Of a stretch of 64,000 nucleotides of DNA, positions 44,899 through 54,732 are shown piece by piece. Source of the DNA: Dactylonectria macrodidyma (Eukaryota > Ascomycota > Sordariomycetes > Hypocreales > Nectriaceae); contig JAGMUV010000002.1 of the NCBI GenBank assembly GCA_020744425.1, positions 1,054,001 to 1,118,000 on the forward strand, written 5' to 3'. A program made the position numbers and the translations under genes. The first letter of the stretch is position 1, and each line of letters starts with the position of its first letter. The notes under the pieces are model-generated. The model saw nothing but the letters and a program-made list of their open reading frames with translations, was not told the origin of the DNA and did no database searches.

Positions 44899-47133
44899 AT
44901 GCGTTCTAACAACAACCAACGTCCATTCATGGACGGCACCGCTGCCTCAGACAACGCTGGGCTACTCAATAATGACGACTCTTTCTCGCAGTTTATGAAC
45001 GATCCGGCTAATTACGTCGTTGACTTCGCACTTGACCCGTCCATCCTAGATCCCGCACCCGCCGATTCTCAACACGCACAAGGCTCTTCACAATCTCATT
45101 CGGCGGCAGCTGTCCAACAACCCCCAAGGCCAGACACGCCCAGCCAATTTTTTGACGAAGCCTATCAACCGCAGGTAGTGTCGAACCCGGAATATGCAAC
45201 GGCGGCAAACGTACCTGAACTGGGCCCCGCGGACAATGCACCGGCTGTGCTCAATGCGGCTCTGCCGGCTACCAGCCCCCAGAATAACAACACACAAGCT
45301 TTCTACCCTGCGCCTAGTGATGCTGAAGTTTCTCCAGAGATATCAGCCGCTGCGAGCACTGCATACCCTCCCGTTGGCGATGTGTTGGCCTCTGTGAATA
45401 GCCCATACCCTGGTGCTTCTGCGGTTGGTAACGCTGGTACACAACTTGCCTCCGTGAACAATATCCGGGGAAATGGCATGGACAACGTGGGGCAAACTCA
45501 AGCCTTTAATGGCCTTGGCGGCTTGGGCATTCCAAACTCCGCTGGCAATTGGCAACAAGGTTGGAATGTCAACAATGGACAGCCTCACCAGACCCAGGTG
45601 CTTCAAGGTAACGGCGGACCTAGTAACCAGTACAGCAACATCCGGCCTCACCAAGCCCAGGTGCCGCAAGGTAATAGCGTACCCAGTGGCCAGTGCTACA
45701 TTCCAGCCCGGATGCCTCAACGGTATGTCAATACACCTCAGATGATTCAAAATAGCGGTGGCCCCAGTCTACAGGCTTCTCGGCAGTTTAGGAACGAACC
45801 AGCGCCTCCTGTTCGGGCCTCCGGTCATGATTTGGACTACGAGGCTCCAGTCAAGGTCAGCCACAAGCGAAGAGATAAGGGGAATGACAAAGCCAATGCC
45901 GACCGCGTCTATCTAGACCAAGTTCCAGTTCCCACCAACTGGACGGCTGAACTTCCAGGAGGCATGAAGAGTCACTTCAGCTATTCGCCAGAAGGCCCGT
46001 TCAGGCCTAACAAGATACTAACTACAGAAGAGCTGCAGGCCTACTTCGATCAGTGCCCTCGACTTCCGCTCCTCTGGGTTCAGCAGTGTCCATCCCAGTC
46101 CAACCACCGAACTAGGAAAGAAGACAGGCAATGTCGCTGGGCCGAATGCCCAGTTCCAGCCAGGACCATCAACTCGGGTTGGCTTCGTGTGGCATTCGAC
46201 GAATATCCCCAACTCACCTCGAATGGCACAAAGGACCCTTTCCATATGGCGGGGTCCATGCATCTGTGGTGCTTCGAGCAGTGTTTCGATCCTCTGAGGT
46301 TTCACGAGCAGGACAGACTCTACCTAGACAGACGCGAGCTTCTCAAGGAAGAGAAGAACCCCATGTCGGTGTCGCGAGATACGGACAACGCTATCCTCAG
46401 GGACTGGCAAACTTGGAAGAACAGACAAGAGAGACGAGAAAGGTTATTTGGACCAGTGACACTGCCTCGCCCGCACGATGAATCGCTCTCCCACTGTCTC
46501 GTCAACCATCATCTACGCAATCAGCCAGACGCCCGCCGACAGGTACGAGAGGCGCGGAATGTAAAAAGGGCCGTAGCTTTTCGCAAGACAGCCGACGTGC
46601 ACATGGGAAACCTCCGTTTCTTTGTCGACCAGAACAATGAAGAAAAGAACAGAAAGAGGAGGGGGAAGGCGGCGGCGGCAACAGGACAGAAAACGACGGA
46701 AGTGTACACTGACAGCAGCGCCATTGCGGACGTGATTGTCTGTGCAAAGAGAGTGCCCCAGGATCCGTTGGCCAACTCTAATGTCAACCTGCTGCCCCTC
46801 ATTCAACACATGAATGCTCCGGCTGACCAAAGCCCCGTTCAGTTCGCGCCCGAAGCGATCCCGGCGAAGAGGGGTCAGAAGCGGCCGCGAAACGACGCCG
46901 AGCACGACGACCCCTCCTCGGGCGACATCGATGACAACCATGATGATCTCGACAGCCTGTTTGGCTCCCCGCGCAGCCCCAAGCGGGCTCGCATTGAGGA
47001 AGGGGAGGGAGGCCGGCGTCGGTTTGAGCGCACCATGGACAGGCCAAGGCGTCGTCTTCACCGCCGCCGGTCGTACTGCTGCGGGGATGAGCCCAGCAGG
47101 TTCCGGCGAGGATCTCTCAGGTTAAAGTTATAG
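44899..47133 (+). CDS. Unrecognised 744-residue protein with a Cys/Trp-rich central domain
   Basis: Single exon, start ATG 44899 in good context (CCACCATGC). Residues 1-340 are disordered and rich in Asn, Gln, Pro and Ala, with a duplicated unit (QPHQTQVLQGNGGPSNQ at about 228-244 and RPHQAQVPQGNSVPSGQ at about 249-265). Residues of about 340-600 look folded. They include FRPNKILTTEELQAYFDQCP and six cysteines in pairs (386/397, 412/417, 458/462) with a nearby His455 (MHLWCFEQCFDP), suggesting one or more zinc sites. A basic stretch (about 580-600) and an acidic, Lys/Arg-rich tail follow, which fits a nuclear protein. I do not recognise the family. The gene sits between AT-rich flanks and has a TATA box, so it may be tightly regulated. 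Confidence 0.8.
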   Translation: MRSNNNQRPFMDGTAASDNAGLLNNDDSFSQFMNDPANYVVDFALDPSILDPAPADSQHAQGSSQSHSAAAVQQPPRPDTPSQFFDEAYQPQVVSNPEYATAANVPELGPADNAPAVLNAALPATSPQNNNTQAFYPAPSDAEVSPEISAAASTAYPPVGDVLASVNSPYPGASAVGNAGTQLASVNNIRGNGMDNVGQTQAFNGLGGLGIPNSAGNWQQGWNVNNGQPHQTQVLQGNGGPSNQYSNIRPHQAQVPQGNSVPSGQCYIPARMPQRYVNTPQMIQNSGGPSLQASRQFRNEPAPPVRASGHDLDYEAPVKVSHKRRDKGNDKANADRVYLDQVPVPTNWTAELPGGMKSHFSYSPEGPFRPNKILTTEELQAYFDQCPRLPLLWVQQCPSQSNHRTRKEDRQCRWAECPVPARTINSGWLRVAFDEYPQLTSNGTKDPFHMAGSMHLWCFEQCFDPLRFHEQDRLYLDRRELLKEEKNPMSVSRDTDNAILRDWQTWKNRQERRERLFGPVTLPRPHDESLSHCLVNHHLRNQPDARRQVREARNVKRAVAFRKTADVHMGNLRFFVDQNNEEKNRKRRGKAAAATGQKTTEVYTDSSAIADVIVCAKRVPQDPLANSNVNLLPLIQHMNAPADQSPVQFAPEAIPAKRGQKRPRNDAEHDDPSSGDIDDNHDDLDSLFGSPRSPKRARIEEGEGGRRRFERTMDRPRRRLHRRRSYCCGDEPSRFRRGSLRLKL

Positions 47134-49181
47134 GGTGCTAGACGGAAGTGGCTTCACTAGGGCAGGTTCCCGTGAGTTGCTACGCTTCTTCCTTTGCCTC
47201 AATAGACCCCCCTCATCAGCCAACTCAGCCAGTGGCTTAGCACTCTTTAGATATGTCATTTTTTGTTACGTGGATCTTTCATTACGCTTACTAGACATAT
47301 ACATAGCATAGCGAGAATCAGCGATTTGACATCTTTGTTTAAGCAATACTGAGTTTTGAGTGAGTCGTTTTGGCATGAAGGGTTCAAAGAGTCCGCATAG
47401 ATGCCCGTCAGAGTCGACAACAAAGGCTAGGGTACATGCAGAAATCAACAAGCAAATAATAAATACCAAACCAACGAATAATGAAGTGTTTTTTTCTCTT
47501 CTTAGCACAGTGATCCGTAAGAAAATATGTGTAAAACAAAGAAAAGTCATTGGCTTCTTTGTGGGCGAAAGAATACATATGAATATGCTAGAGCGGATGA
47601 ATGTGATGTGACGTGACGTCGACCAACCAGCCCCTCAACAAATGCAAGTGCATACCTGGGGTCCAACGCAGGCGTGCATATTCGGATGTCAGCCGCAGGG
47701 GCGAAACGCATGTCACAACTCACAACTCACAACGCGGGCTCATTCCAGAGGGGAAGCGTCGTCCAGCGGCAGGGAGCGCTGAGGTTGCAACCGTGGACGT
47801 ATTCGTGCGCCAAGGCAACCAGAAGCAGTTCGACAATGCGATGCCGTTCCACACGATAGAAGCCACACAGTGGAAGCCTTCTACTATGTGGGAAGGCAGC
47901 AAGCCGCAAACCGTCAACTAGAGCAAGGGGCGAACTACGAGAGCTAGCACCGGCAGAGAAGGAGGGGAGAGACGGTCTCTCTCGGTGATCTCTTCCCGGC
48001 ACCGGGCTTGCGGGAACGGGACTTTAACTCAACGCCGGGGCGAACAGCGGGCATCGGCATCCTTTTGGTGCCCTTTTGGGGCTGGCAGGCGACAGCTCAC
48101 AGGTTCCGGGTGGGAATGTCTGCCGCGGCGAACGAGAGCAACAAAAGCAACCCATCATGATCCATGCAAATAAGAAAGCCAAGCTTTACTAGGAGCTGCG
48201 AAGGGCCAGGGTTGCTGATCAACTGCCTAGCCAGCATGCAGCATGCAAGTTGGATGCGTTCCAACTGGGCCACCTCGATGCGTCTGAGTGGTTTCAACTG
48301 GTTCAACTGGCCCCCAGTGGCCCAAACCTGCCCACTGGCACTGCACTGGCTCACGGCAACGCCGATGCCAATGGGGGGCGCACAGAGGCGCTAAAACTGG
48401 GCAGACTGGGGAGCTCAATAGCCTAACGTACCTGGCACGGCAGCGCGCGCCAACGCTACGGTTCCTCTGCGGCCTGGGAGCTCAGGCCTGCTGCACCAGG
48501 GGGGCGTGCCAGCTTGTTCTTTGGGGGTTCATTTGGGTCACTGGTCTTTTTGGGGGAGGGGAGACCTTGTGGAGCGAACGGGACGAGAATGGTAGGGATG
48601 TGAGGGGATAGAGAGAACAAGAAAGCAAAGCCAGATGGAGATGGAGGAGAAGCATGCTGCTTGCTTCGCTGGACTGCGTCGGCGATGTGCGAGCTCTCCC
48701 GCCTTCAGGCAAGGTGCCTAAGGTAAGGTACCTACAGAAGGTGGTACCCTTACAGAAGCAAGCAACCTGTGGTGGGACTTACAAAAAGACGCGGGAATCC
48801 CGAGGCTTCAGTCCAGTTCACAGTCTCCCATGTCACCCTCACCTCGCCATCGCTTCCCTCTTCTAAGCTTCTGGTCATCTCGGAGAATTCGATCCCCTCG
48901 CCTATCAAACGGTGAAACCTTAGCACTCATTTTCTCTCACTTTGACTTCCCGTCCCTGGCTGTTTTGTTTTTCTCATTGCATTTACCTGCCCTTGGTTAG
49001 CCAGGGGCTGTACAAGTACCATTGCTTCACCAGTCAGCCTGCCGGGTATATCCACACCACCCTCCCACTCACCTCACCTCCAAACCTTCCCCCGGACCTG
49101 TCTGCTCGCTCCGTACTCGGTGCTTGAGCTGAGGTCGGTCCCATAGACGAACCCGATCAGACAGACGCACAAACAGCTCGA

Positions 49182-49185
<4 letters not shown>

Positions 49186-49214
<29 letters not shown>
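49186..49214 (+). repeat. Poly-T tract (29 T)
   Basis: An uninterrupted run of 29 thymines about 0.9 kb upstream of the phosphodiesterase start. Such tracts exclude nucleosomes in fungal promoters. The exact length may be affected by sequencing slippage. Confidence 0.85.
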
Positions 49215-49216
<2 letters not shown>

Positions 49217-49698
49217 CTTTGTCTTGAATTTGTTTCGTTTCAAAACGGCTCCCTGTGTAGGCACGACGGTCATTGCTGCTCCTACTAATTACACAAGCTT
49301 GAAGAAGTGCTACCCGGATACTACCGACAATACGAAGTACCTACAGACAGTGCTGCACCTAGTAGGTAGCCTGTCATAGCTTTGGCTCGCTGCAGCACAG
49401 TCCAGTTCTTCTTTGTTGCTTGGCACGCACCCCGGATTCGCTCCCACTCCCGCTGCATCCAGCCAGCTCCAGGATCTCCAAACCCCAATAATCGAGAGTC
49501 AACAGCCAAGTCAAGCCAGCATTCACACACAGCAAACTTCCAAGTCAAAAGTTTCCAACTTCCCATCCCGAACTTGCTCGTGTCAACGACTGTTCGTGCT
49601 TCCGCACACCATCACGTGCCACTGCCAAACTCGAGCTATCCAGGTCGTCCATCGATAAGGCTCTGTCCGCATCATTCCCGTCCAGTCTGCCGGGTATT

Positions 49699-49780
49699 GC
49701 ATCACATCGCGCATCACTTCGCATCACCTAGCAGCATCACCTAGCAGCATCGCCTAGCATCATCTCGCATTACCTGGCAT
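49699..49780 (+). repeat. Short tandem repeat, unit GCATCACCTAGCA
   Basis: Two exact copies of GCATCACCTAGCA are flanked by degenerate copies (GCATCACTTC, GCATCGCCTAGCATCATCTC, GCATTACCTG). It lies in the likely leader or promoter of the phosphodiesterase gene. Confidence 0.75.
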
Positions 49781-50131
49781 CCGGATCGCCACACCCGCCT
49801 ATTTTCGTCCACTGTCCGGTCACCGCCACATACACTAAGGCACTATCACAGACGCAGGCACCAACCACCAAGACAGAGACACCACCACAATCAATTTCCA
49901 CAAACCAGGTTGTCGGGAGACGAAACACCATCCTGCACCTGCATGTCACCGTTGGAGATTTTTATTTTGCGCTCGAAACTAGGACGAATCATTGGTCGAG
50001 GCAACGACTGCAACGGCATCTGCACCAGCTACAGCCACGGACTGTGGCCCATCTGCACCTCTGAAGTTCCTTACCAGAGACCAACCACATCCACACCCTT
50101 CGCCAGCCACAACCACTCATATCGCTCAGCA

Positions 50132-51994
50132 ATGAGTGACGATGAAATGAAGCCTGCGCTGCAGGTCATCGTCTTGGTCAGTCCCGTATTTTCTTAAGAA
50201 AATTATTCCTCACATTTCTTTTATTTCTATACTTCATTTCTTGATGCCTTGTACTCCGTTCAACGTGCCTTGCCTTTGTCACCCCCTTAGCTTGAGAAGC
50301 ATGATAAGCCATGAGCAGTCATGAGACATCAGATTGGATGCAAAAAAGGCTTCATGTCGCTCAAGAATCAAAGCGCGTCCCTCCATCTTGAAATCCATTA
50401 TTCATTCGTCTAGTGGTACCCGCCAACACGAAATGCGATGTGGTCATGGTCTCATTCAGGCACCAGCATCATCATCTTGACTTCTCCCTATCTACAATCT
50501 CCAACGCTCACAAAGCACGTTGACTGACACAACAACTCTTAGGGCTCCGGCGGTGGACCTCAAGAATCAAACATCACAGCGTTTCTCGTTCGCTCCGTCG
50601 AACAAGACTGGCGCAGAGGCTCAGTCATCGCCGTCGATGCTGGTGTCCACCTCTCCTCCATTACTCGTCTCATCGAGGCTGCCATGCCATCAGAAACTCC
50701 TTCCGAACTACCTTTCGCTCTAACTTCTGGTCCTTTCGCCGGTCTACCTCTTCCCTACACTACCGCTTCCGCCAATGCCGCCCACATTACCCGCACGCTC
50801 GTGGATACTTATCTCATCACACATCCTCACCTTGACCACATTTCCGGTTTCGTCGTCAATACCGCTGGCCTTCCCGGGACCCGTCCCAAAAAGGTCGCCG
50901 CCCTGCCTAGTACCATTCAGGCCCTCAAAACTCACATCTTTAACAACGTCATATGGCCTAATCTGAGTGACGAGAACAATGGCGCCGGGTTACTGACATA
51001 CCTGAGGTTAGTCGAGGGCGGAAGCCCTGCGCTCGGCGACGGTGAGGGAAGAGGATACTCTGAGGTCTGCGATGGCCTTCTCGTCAAGATTTGGAGCGTG
51101 AGCCACGGTCATTGCATCGAAAGACACAGCCATCGGGGCTCGGCTTCTAGCGCATCGACTCGCTTCGGCAGTCATGACGGTTCCAGCCAAACCCCAAGAC
51201 GCGATGTATTCAATCACCCTGGCCAAGCTCCTTTAAGGACGTCAAGCCTACTGAGCCAAGCAACGTTTGGCCCCGGGTCTCCTCAAGCTGAGCCAGAAAG
51301 GATATGCGTCTACGACTCGAGCGCTTATTTCATCCAAGATCACGACACCCACCGCGAAGTGCTCATTTTTGGCGACGTTGAGCCAGACAGTATCTCGCTC
51401 AGTCCTAGGAATTTGCAAATCTGGCAGGAAGCTGCTCCCAAGATTGCCTCTGGCAATCTCCGTGCTATCTTCATCGAGTGTAGCTATGATGACTCTCAGT
51501 GCAACGATCGGCTCTTCGGTCACCTCAAACCCGTATTCGTCATAGAAGAACTACGCAACTTGGCTACCGAGGTCGAGGCCGCCCGCAGAATGCGGGCCAT
51601 GAAGAAACGCAAGCGCATCGGCAGCCTTGCTGAAGAGACCCCGCGTCGAATTCCCTCCAACCCAAGCCTCACCCCGGATGATCCCGTCTCCCCAAAGAGT
51701 ATGAAGACCACCATGCTGCCTGACGGAGTGCTCACTGCCGGCTTAGATACACCGCGGCTGTCAACCCCAACTGCTGAGCTGTCCTTGAGAGAACTCGAGC
51801 GTCCAAGCTACACTTCTGAGCCCAGGAAGCCCCTGCAAGGCCTCAAGGTCGTCATCATACATGTCAAGGAAAAGTTGACAGATGGACCCCCTGTCGGAGA
51901 GACGATCCTGCAGGAGCTGTTAGACCATGACAAGGATGCACCGTTGGGGTGCGAGTTCATCATCTCGAAGCCGGGACAGAGCTTCTACCTCTGA
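50132..51994 (+). CDS. Class II (low-affinity) cyclic-nucleotide phosphodiesterase, PDE1-like
   Basis: A 498-residue enzyme expected to hydrolyse cAMP (and perhaps cGMP) to 5'-nucleotides. Exons are 50132-50176 (MSDDEMKPALQVIVL) and 50543-51994. The intron is 366 nt, long for this genome, and starts GTCAGT; splicing yields LQVIVLGSGGGPQESNITAF, the conserved start of class II enzymes (metallo-beta-lactamase fold). Further family blocks: GSVIAVDAGVHLSSI, the metal-binding THPHLDHISGF (HxHLDH), VSHGHC, SSAYFIQD and LIFGDVEPDSIS, then IFIECSYDDSQ and the end region HVKEKL. A Ser/Arg-rich insert lies near residues 150-230. The next ATG (50684) would omit the Gly-rich strand, so the two-exon model is preferred. 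It would set basal or stress-induced cAMP in PKA signalling. Confidence 0.9.
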
Positions 51995-52662
51995 TGCATG
52001 CATCTCAGTCGAACCGAGTTGGCGAGACCACATTTCATGCATTTTTATTACGGTGACAAATTCTTAATCCTTGATAGCTTGCGTCACGGCCTTTTATGCG
52101 ATACATCCATCAACGGCCTACCAAGCAAAGAAGGCTGCCTTCGCGGCTATACAAAGTACTACGACATTAGATATGAGACTGCCCTTCAGAGAGAATGACT
52201 TGTCGTTACCAAAGTTCTCTGGAGCGTATTGGATGCCGCATATTGAAACCAATTCATAAGTCTGAGTAGGCACCCCTTGCTCCATACGGCTTATGCCTAT
52301 TCTAACAGAAACAGAATGTTTGCCAGATTTCATGAATAGTTTAGGCCTCGTGGGCAAAGGGCATCCTCTCTCGGGACAGACGGGTTTCCAAGGTGTAGAG
52401 CTGGATGCCTGGATGTCCATATTTGATACTAGATCCTAGACACACTCAATTTGCAGTGTGGGGTTGCTATTGGATTCTGCGCTTGGATATCTCTTCCCGG
52501 TTGGGACCCAATCACATGGATAAGCGCATCGACTTCAGTGTTCATATTCGATCGTCATTTTGGTACTATTCGATGGTGTCTGAATACTTTAAACAGCAAT
52601 CGACTTCTAGCTGTCTATTTCTATTTCTATACTATAGTTTATGATAAATACCACGTCCCTTC
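51995..52662. other. Convergent 3' intergenic region
   Basis: AT-rich gap between the phosphodiesterase gene (+) and the flavin-reductase-like gene (-). It probably contains both 3' UTRs. No gene seen. Confidence 0.55.
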
Positions 52663-53661
52663 TCACGAACTCTTCTCGCTCTTTGTTCCATTCTGGGCCT
52701 GTTGCTGAATCTTCTGTAACCCTTCTGAGCCGCCAACGTCCTTTTCGAAATCTGTTCGTGGAAGCTCAACGACATCGGTTAATCTGCCATACGTGATGCC
52801 TCCCAGGCGGCTGATGGGCCGTAGCACCTCGGGGTCGACGAGGTTCTTCTCTTCGTTGATGGCATCCTCTCGCACCCAGAAGCGTGTGCCCTCGAGGATG
52901 AGGACGGTACCAGACTTATTGCCCGGCTTCGCGCGGCTCTCGTACTCCTTAACGGTGTCCAGCTTGGCTTCGATGCTCACAATGGCCTCACCCACGCGCG
53001 CGCTCTTGACTGTCTCGCAGTCCTCGACGGGGGTCAAGCCAGAGATGTCCCACTCGGAGACGCCGTATGGGGCGTTGGCGCTCGCGGCGTTGGCGGCTTC
53101 GAGGAAGGGCTCGGAGATGATGTTGATGACGCACTCGCCCGTGTCGACAACGTTGCGCAGCGTGTCCTTGGCGCGGTCCAGGCCACTGGCGATGCCGACG
53201 ACGAAGAGCGGCGGGTCGTGGTTGACCATGTTGAAGTAGCTAAAGGGCGCCAGGTTCGCCGACGAGCCGTCGGCGGCGCGCGTGCTGACGAAGGCGATAG
53301 GCCGAGGGACGATGGACGAGATCATGAGCTTGTAGTTGAAGCCCGGGAGGCGCCCGGCCTCGTGCGGGTCGATCGCGACGTGCTTGGCCGACGCGGCGGC
53401 CGCGGGGCCGAGCCCGTTTGCGCCGGAGCCGTACTTCCACTCCGGGTCCGCCGTCTTGGTGTACCGTATGCGCGCCTCGGCGTCCCAGTCCGGCCGGGAC
53501 GCCTCGACCGTCTTGAAGTCCGGGTGCGGGTTGCGCTTCACGCTGTCGGCCATGGTGGCGGTGGTCGCGATGGTCCTGAGAGGTGCAGAGAGGAGGGGTC
53601 GTGAGGGGCGGGGCAGCGCAGCGGAGAGCGAGGGCAGAGAGCGAAAAGGGGGCAGACGCAT
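52663..53661 (-). CDS. Flavin-reductase-like (FMN-binding split barrel) protein, probably mitochondrial
   Basis: A 332-residue, single-exon protein. Residues 1-36 (rich in Arg, Ser, Ala and Pro, no acidic residues) look like a mitochondrial targeting sequence; Met37 (MADSVKRNPHPDF, at 53553) is a possible internal start for a cytosolic form. The split-barrel domain shows YKLMISSIVPRPIAFVSTRA (about 110-130), ANLAPFSYFNMVNHDPPLFV, LRNVVDTGECVINIISE, YGVSEWDISGLTP and a C-terminal part ending with RPISRLGGITYGRLTDVVEL. Family members bind FMN and reduce flavins or act in oxidoreductase systems; no partner enzyme lies nearby. Codon use in the 5' half is very GC-rich. It is divergently transcribed from the tRNase Z gene. 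Confidence 0.9.
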   Translation of the reverse strand: MRLPPFRSLPSLSAALPRPSRPLLSAPLRTIATTATMADSVKRNPHPDFKTVEASRPDWDAEARIRYTKTADPEWKYGSGANGLGPAAAASAKHVAIDPHEAGRLPGFNYKLMISSIVPRPIAFVSTRAADGSSANLAPFSYFNMVNHDPPLFVVGIASGLDRAKDTLRNVVDTGECVINIISEPFLEAANAASANAPYGVSEWDISGLTPVEDCETVKSARVGEAIVSIEAKLDTVKEYESRAKPGNKSGTVLILEGTRFWVREDAINEEKNLVDPEVLRPISRLGGITYGRLTDVVELPRTDFEKDVGGSEGLQKIQQQAQNGTKSEKSS

Positions 53662-54732
53662 GAGCGAGGTGGTGCGGCTTCAGGCGTGGTTTATAAGCAT
53701 CAAGGGTTGGGGCGTGGTGGAGTTGCAGGTAGAATCTCGGGATATGAGACGGCAGTCGATGATGCGATTTGGGCTATCGACGATCTTCTGGAGTGTTTCG
53801 ACTCTCGGGAAGTGCACTCGGATTCAAGCATCCGAAGTTGGGAAGGGACAACAGAATTGTATAAGAATCTACAGCTTACTCTTGGTTGAACACTTTTTAT
53901 CATGCATTCACGAGCACCCCCAATATTCGCTCAATGCCTCACATATTCGGACTTCTCAAACAATATCCTGCATCGGTGGACAACGGCGACATTTCGCAAT
54001 TCAGAATTGGCACCGTCTTGGGTGCGGGGTGAGATAAGATAAAGACTCGATCGCCATTGGGGTTTCTAATTGGGTGGGTACCTCATATTCCTCTAAAGAT
54101 GTCAGATTCTAAATCCGGCAACGTGCCGACTTGAACGGTTGTAAGCCGATCTATTTGAACAAATGCCACCTATCTAACCGTTGTTAATAGATGCAATGTG
54201 CGTCTCGCCGTCGTATTGGGTGAAGGAATCCCTCAATGTGGATGGTCGTGACTCGACGAGGGGAGGTCTCTCAAGTTGCCGCAATACCGAATCAGAAGTG
54301 TAATCCCAACCACAGCATCACCTCCCTTTGTGTGTCTTCGCCATTTGATCACACGATAGGATTCCTAATTTAGAACTAAATGGAGTATGGCTCTTGTTTC
54401 AATGAGTCAGGCCGCTTAAAGCCCCAAAGCCACACGTTTTCGTCGGCTCCTTGGTTGGAGGTACAGGGTAGGCGATGCTGACATTATGTAATCAACATGG
54501 CGAAGCTCTCATTGGTCACGTCGCACACAGGGGTGGGACTTTGGTGGTTAGCGCAATCGCAGAGTCACTCGCCGCGACACCAAAAAAAAAATGCCGTGGG
54601 GTACGCAAGTTGAACGGCAGCTTCACAGAGCATCGGCATTATCGCACTCTGCGCATTACATGGTTTTCGCAGCAGCTGCGCCCCGCTTGGTCCCAACCTG
54701 TTTCGACAGCTGGCCGATGTAAGTCCTTCTTC
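53662..54732. promoter_or_regulatory. Divergent promoter region of flavin-reductase-like and tRNase Z genes
   Basis: Intergenic sequence between divergent start codons. From 54475 the tRNase Z frame is already open, so 54475-54732 could be coding in a longer form. No other gene seen. Confidence 0.5.

Larger units (their letters stand above)
47134..50131. other. Long intergenic region and leader of the phosphodiesterase gene
   Basis: No convincing gene over 3 kb. About 47230-47610 is AT-rich; about 48285-48355 has many ACTGG strings (ACTGGTTCAACTGG and similar). From about 48900 onward it is pyrimidine-rich, with a poly-T run and a short tandem repeat (listed separately), consistent with promoter and 5' leader. 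Confidence 0.5.

Noticed and set aside
48285..48355. ACTGG-rich stretch as a possible regular repeat array
   Set aside because: Spacing is irregular and units differ; no conserved spacer/repeat structure, so not an array of any kind.
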